A stretch of 6,318 nt of DNA from Candidatus Saccharimonadota bacterium (lineage in GTDB: Bacteria > Patescibacteriota > Saccharimonadia > Saccharimonadales > EFPC-124), in assembly GCA_016880595.1 (NCBI GenBank), contig JAEHDC010000014.1, forward strand, positions 1 to 6,318, read 5' to 3'. Both the position numbers and the translations under genes were made by a program. Every line of letters starts with the position of its first letter. The stretch's first letter is position 1. Below are positions 4,829 through 6,318 of this stretch, in pieces. The notes beneath the pieces are model-generated. The model saw nothing but the letters and a program-made list of their open reading frames with translations. It ran no database searches and was not told the origin of the DNA.

Positions 4829-6318
4829 TCATTGTCTAGCTTTTATTAATTTAAGCAGCTCCAGCCAAGCCACTGTCACAAAAGAGATCACAGCAATAAC
4901 ACCAATTTGTGCAAGACTAATTGTAGTTAGTTTTAGCACCGCAGCAAGGCTTGGAACAGAGGTAATCGCCAGCAAAAAACCAATTGCCGCCACAGCCCAA
5001 ATTACAATTGCTTTGTTGGAAAAAAGGCCAATCTTGCTCAAGCTAACTGTACTAGAGCGCGAAATAAACGCCAAAACAATATGCGCAATAATCCAGGCAG
5101 AGAAGGCAAACGTTTGAGCGTCATCCGTAGATAAACCATTTTTCTGAGCATAAAAGTAACTAGCCCAAACCGCCGCAAACAAGCTCAAGCTAGAAAGCAC
5201 AATCTTAATAAGAACACCGGAATCAATGAGCTGCTCATTAGGCTTGCGCGGTTGGCGCCAAAAAATTGTTGGCTCAGGAGGCTCAGCCACAAATGCCCAC
5301 GAGGCAGCCAAATCCATAAAAAGCTCCAGCAAAATTATCTGAATTGGTGCAAAAGGGAAGTCCATGCCAACAGCAATTGGCAAGATAAAAATCAACACCA
5401 GCGCCAACTTAACAGAAAGATAATACTGAAAGCCTTTACGCAAATTGTCAAAAAACTTGCGCCCCTGAAAAATAGCGTTGGTAAGAGTAGAATAATTGTC
5501 ATCAGCCAGCACCACATCGGCCGCCTCCTTGGCCGCATCCGTACCTTTTATGCCCATGGCAATGCCGACGTTCGCGCCCTTCAACGCCAGCGCATCATTA
5601 ACACCATCGCCAGTTACAGCCACAATTTCACCATTTGCCTGCAACGCTTTTAACAGCCGATACTTGTCTTGCGGCGTGCTACGTGCAAAAACCGAGACCG
5701 CCTTAACCTCTGTCTTTAGCTCAGAATCAGACAACTTTGCCAGCTCCTCGCCAGTTATTACACGCTCGGCATCAATACCAACCTGACGCGCAATAAACGC
5801 CGCAGTTTGCGGATGATCGCCGGTCACCATAATTGTCCGAACGCCAGCTTTAGCAGCTTGGGCAAGCGTTTTGGCAACGCCAGTGCGCGGCGGATCTTCA
5901 ATAATAATTAGGCCGAGCAAATCTACATCGTGCTCCAACTTGGCAATATCTTTTTGAGATTGACTGGCAACAACCTTCTTAGTTGCCACAGCAATTACGC
6001 GCCGGCCAGATGCAGTTTGCACAGCCAGCTCTTTTTTAAAATTTGCTTGCTCGCCAGCTGCGATTGCCAAGATTTCCTCTGGCGCGCCAATGATTATCAG
6101 CCTAAAATCATTGCCGTCTTTTTGCAGCGCAGATTTGGTCTTGTGCTCGTTTGTAAAACCACGCTTAGCAACAATCTCGCCAAAAACTTTTACGCCAAGT
6201 TCAGCAGCGCGACGTTTTATTGTTTGATCATCCGGCAGCGGTGAAGCCTCAGTCTGCAAAGCCATGGCTGTGGCAAAAATCTTTTTCTCCGATGCCGCCG
6301 GAAAGGCTGCCACCACGC
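4829..6318 (-). CDS. P-type cation-transporting ATPase, C-terminal part (N-terminus outside window)
   Basis: The frame enters from the right edge, and 495 residues precede the TGA; the GTG at 6316 is not a real start. The fragment begins in the nucleotide-binding domain and lacks the actuator domain, M1-M4 and the DKTGT phosphorylation site, which must lie upstream. In order (counting from 6316): IGAPE (76-80), VTGDHPQTA (164-172), FARSTPQDKYRLLKAL (210-225), TGDGVND (235-241) with the hinge and Mg2+ aspartates, GIKGTDAAKEAADVVLADDNY (255-275), then M5 and the C-terminal helices through about 490. This is the P2-type pattern of the Ca2+/cation pump subfamily. Oddities: the usual lysine of KGAPE is isoleucine. 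M5 (YYLSVKLALVLIF) seems to lack the Asn and Glu that bind Ca2+ in SERCA, and has a lysine. M6 has ELFMD in place of NLVTD, keeping the aspartate. The transported ion is therefore uncertain and could be other than Ca2+. A hairpin follows the stop. Confidence 0.9.
   Translation of the reverse strand, partial: VVAAFPAASEKKIFATAMALQTEASPLPDDQTIKRRAAELGVKVFGEIVAKRGFTNEHKTKSALQKDGNDFRLIIIGAPEEILAIAAGEQANFKKELAVQTASGRRVIAVATKKVVASQSQKDIAKLEHDVDLLGLIIIEDPPRTGVAKTLAQAAKAGVRTIMVTGDHPQTAAFIARQVGIDAERVITGEELAKLSDSELKTEVKAVSVFARSTPQDKYRLLKALQANGEIVAVTGDGVNDALALKGANVGIAMGIKGTDAAKEAADVVLADDNYSTLTNAIFQGRKFFDNLRKGFQYYLSVKLALVLIFILPIAVGMDFPFAPIQIILLELFMDLAASWAFVAEPPEPTIFWRQPRKPNEQLIDSGVLIKIVLSSLSLFAAVWASYFYAQKNGLSTDDAQTFAFSAWIIAHIVLAFISRSSTVSLSKIGLFSNKAIVIWAVAAIGFLLAITSVPSLAAVLKLTTISLAQIGVIAVISFVTVAWLELLKLIKARQ

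Noticed and set aside
5252..6244. Plus-strand open frames opposite the ATPase
   Set aside because: They are antisense to conserved P-type ATPase motifs such as TGDGVND and have no ribosome binding sites or recognisable domains.
6314..6316. GTG at 6316 as the true start of the ATPase
   Set aside because: The protein would lack the DKTGT site, actuator domain and first four helices; the frame is open to the window edge, so this is truncation by the window.
1..6318. CRISPR array, tRNA/rRNA gene, insertion sequence or alternative genetic code (UGA as Gly)
   Set aside because: No spaced repeats, tRNA-like cloverleaf, transposase or terminal repeats were seen, and TGA ends the ATPase while no in-frame TGA occurs in any gene.

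Overview
The window is bacterial and uses the standard genetic code: TAA, TAG and TGA all end convincing genes. Base composition is moderate. It holds seven protein genes, two of them cut by the window edges, packed with short intergenic gaps that carry sigma70-type promoters and intrinsic terminators. There are no RNA genes, transposases or CRISPR arrays. A TrmB-type regulator, several genes without a Shine-Dalgarno sequence, an apparently leaderless transporter mRNA and unrecognised small proteins would fit a Patescibacteria/Saccharibacteria-like genome. That placement is an inference and is weak.

Left part (1-2601). A class I SAM-dependent methyltransferase of the NNMT/PNMT/TEMT type runs leftward out of the window. 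It is divergent from a TrmB-family regulator (807-1601). The 129-base gap between them contains a perfect 10-bp inverted repeat and overlapping weak promoters, so the regulator may control the methyltransferase and itself. Next, with its own extended -10 promoter, a small dyad near the transcription start and a strong Shine-Dalgarno, comes an unrecognised 283-aa protein with a CxxC/CxC cysteine cluster (1706-2557). It ends in a strong terminator.

Middle part (2611-3424). On the minus strand, a two-gene operon encodes two unrecognised small soluble proteins of about 123 and 122 residues. It has one good promoter (3472-3500) and its own terminator. The two genes are joined at a TAATG overlap, and that overlap lies inside a perfect 16-bp tandem duplication. 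The duplication seems to have changed both the end of the first gene and the start of the second.

Right part (3515-6318). Divergent from the operon is a 400-aa MFS transporter. Its GTG start lies where transcription should begin, 6 bases after a perfect TGCTATAAT. It converges, across a shared hairpin, on the C-terminal part of a P-type cation-transporting ATPase that enters from the right edge. In that ATPase several residues typical of Ca2+ pumps are changed.

No established multi-gene system is recognisable. The best candidates for something undescribed are the small two-gene operon, the cysteine-containing 283-aa protein, and the regulator/methyltransferase divergon with its inverted repeat.
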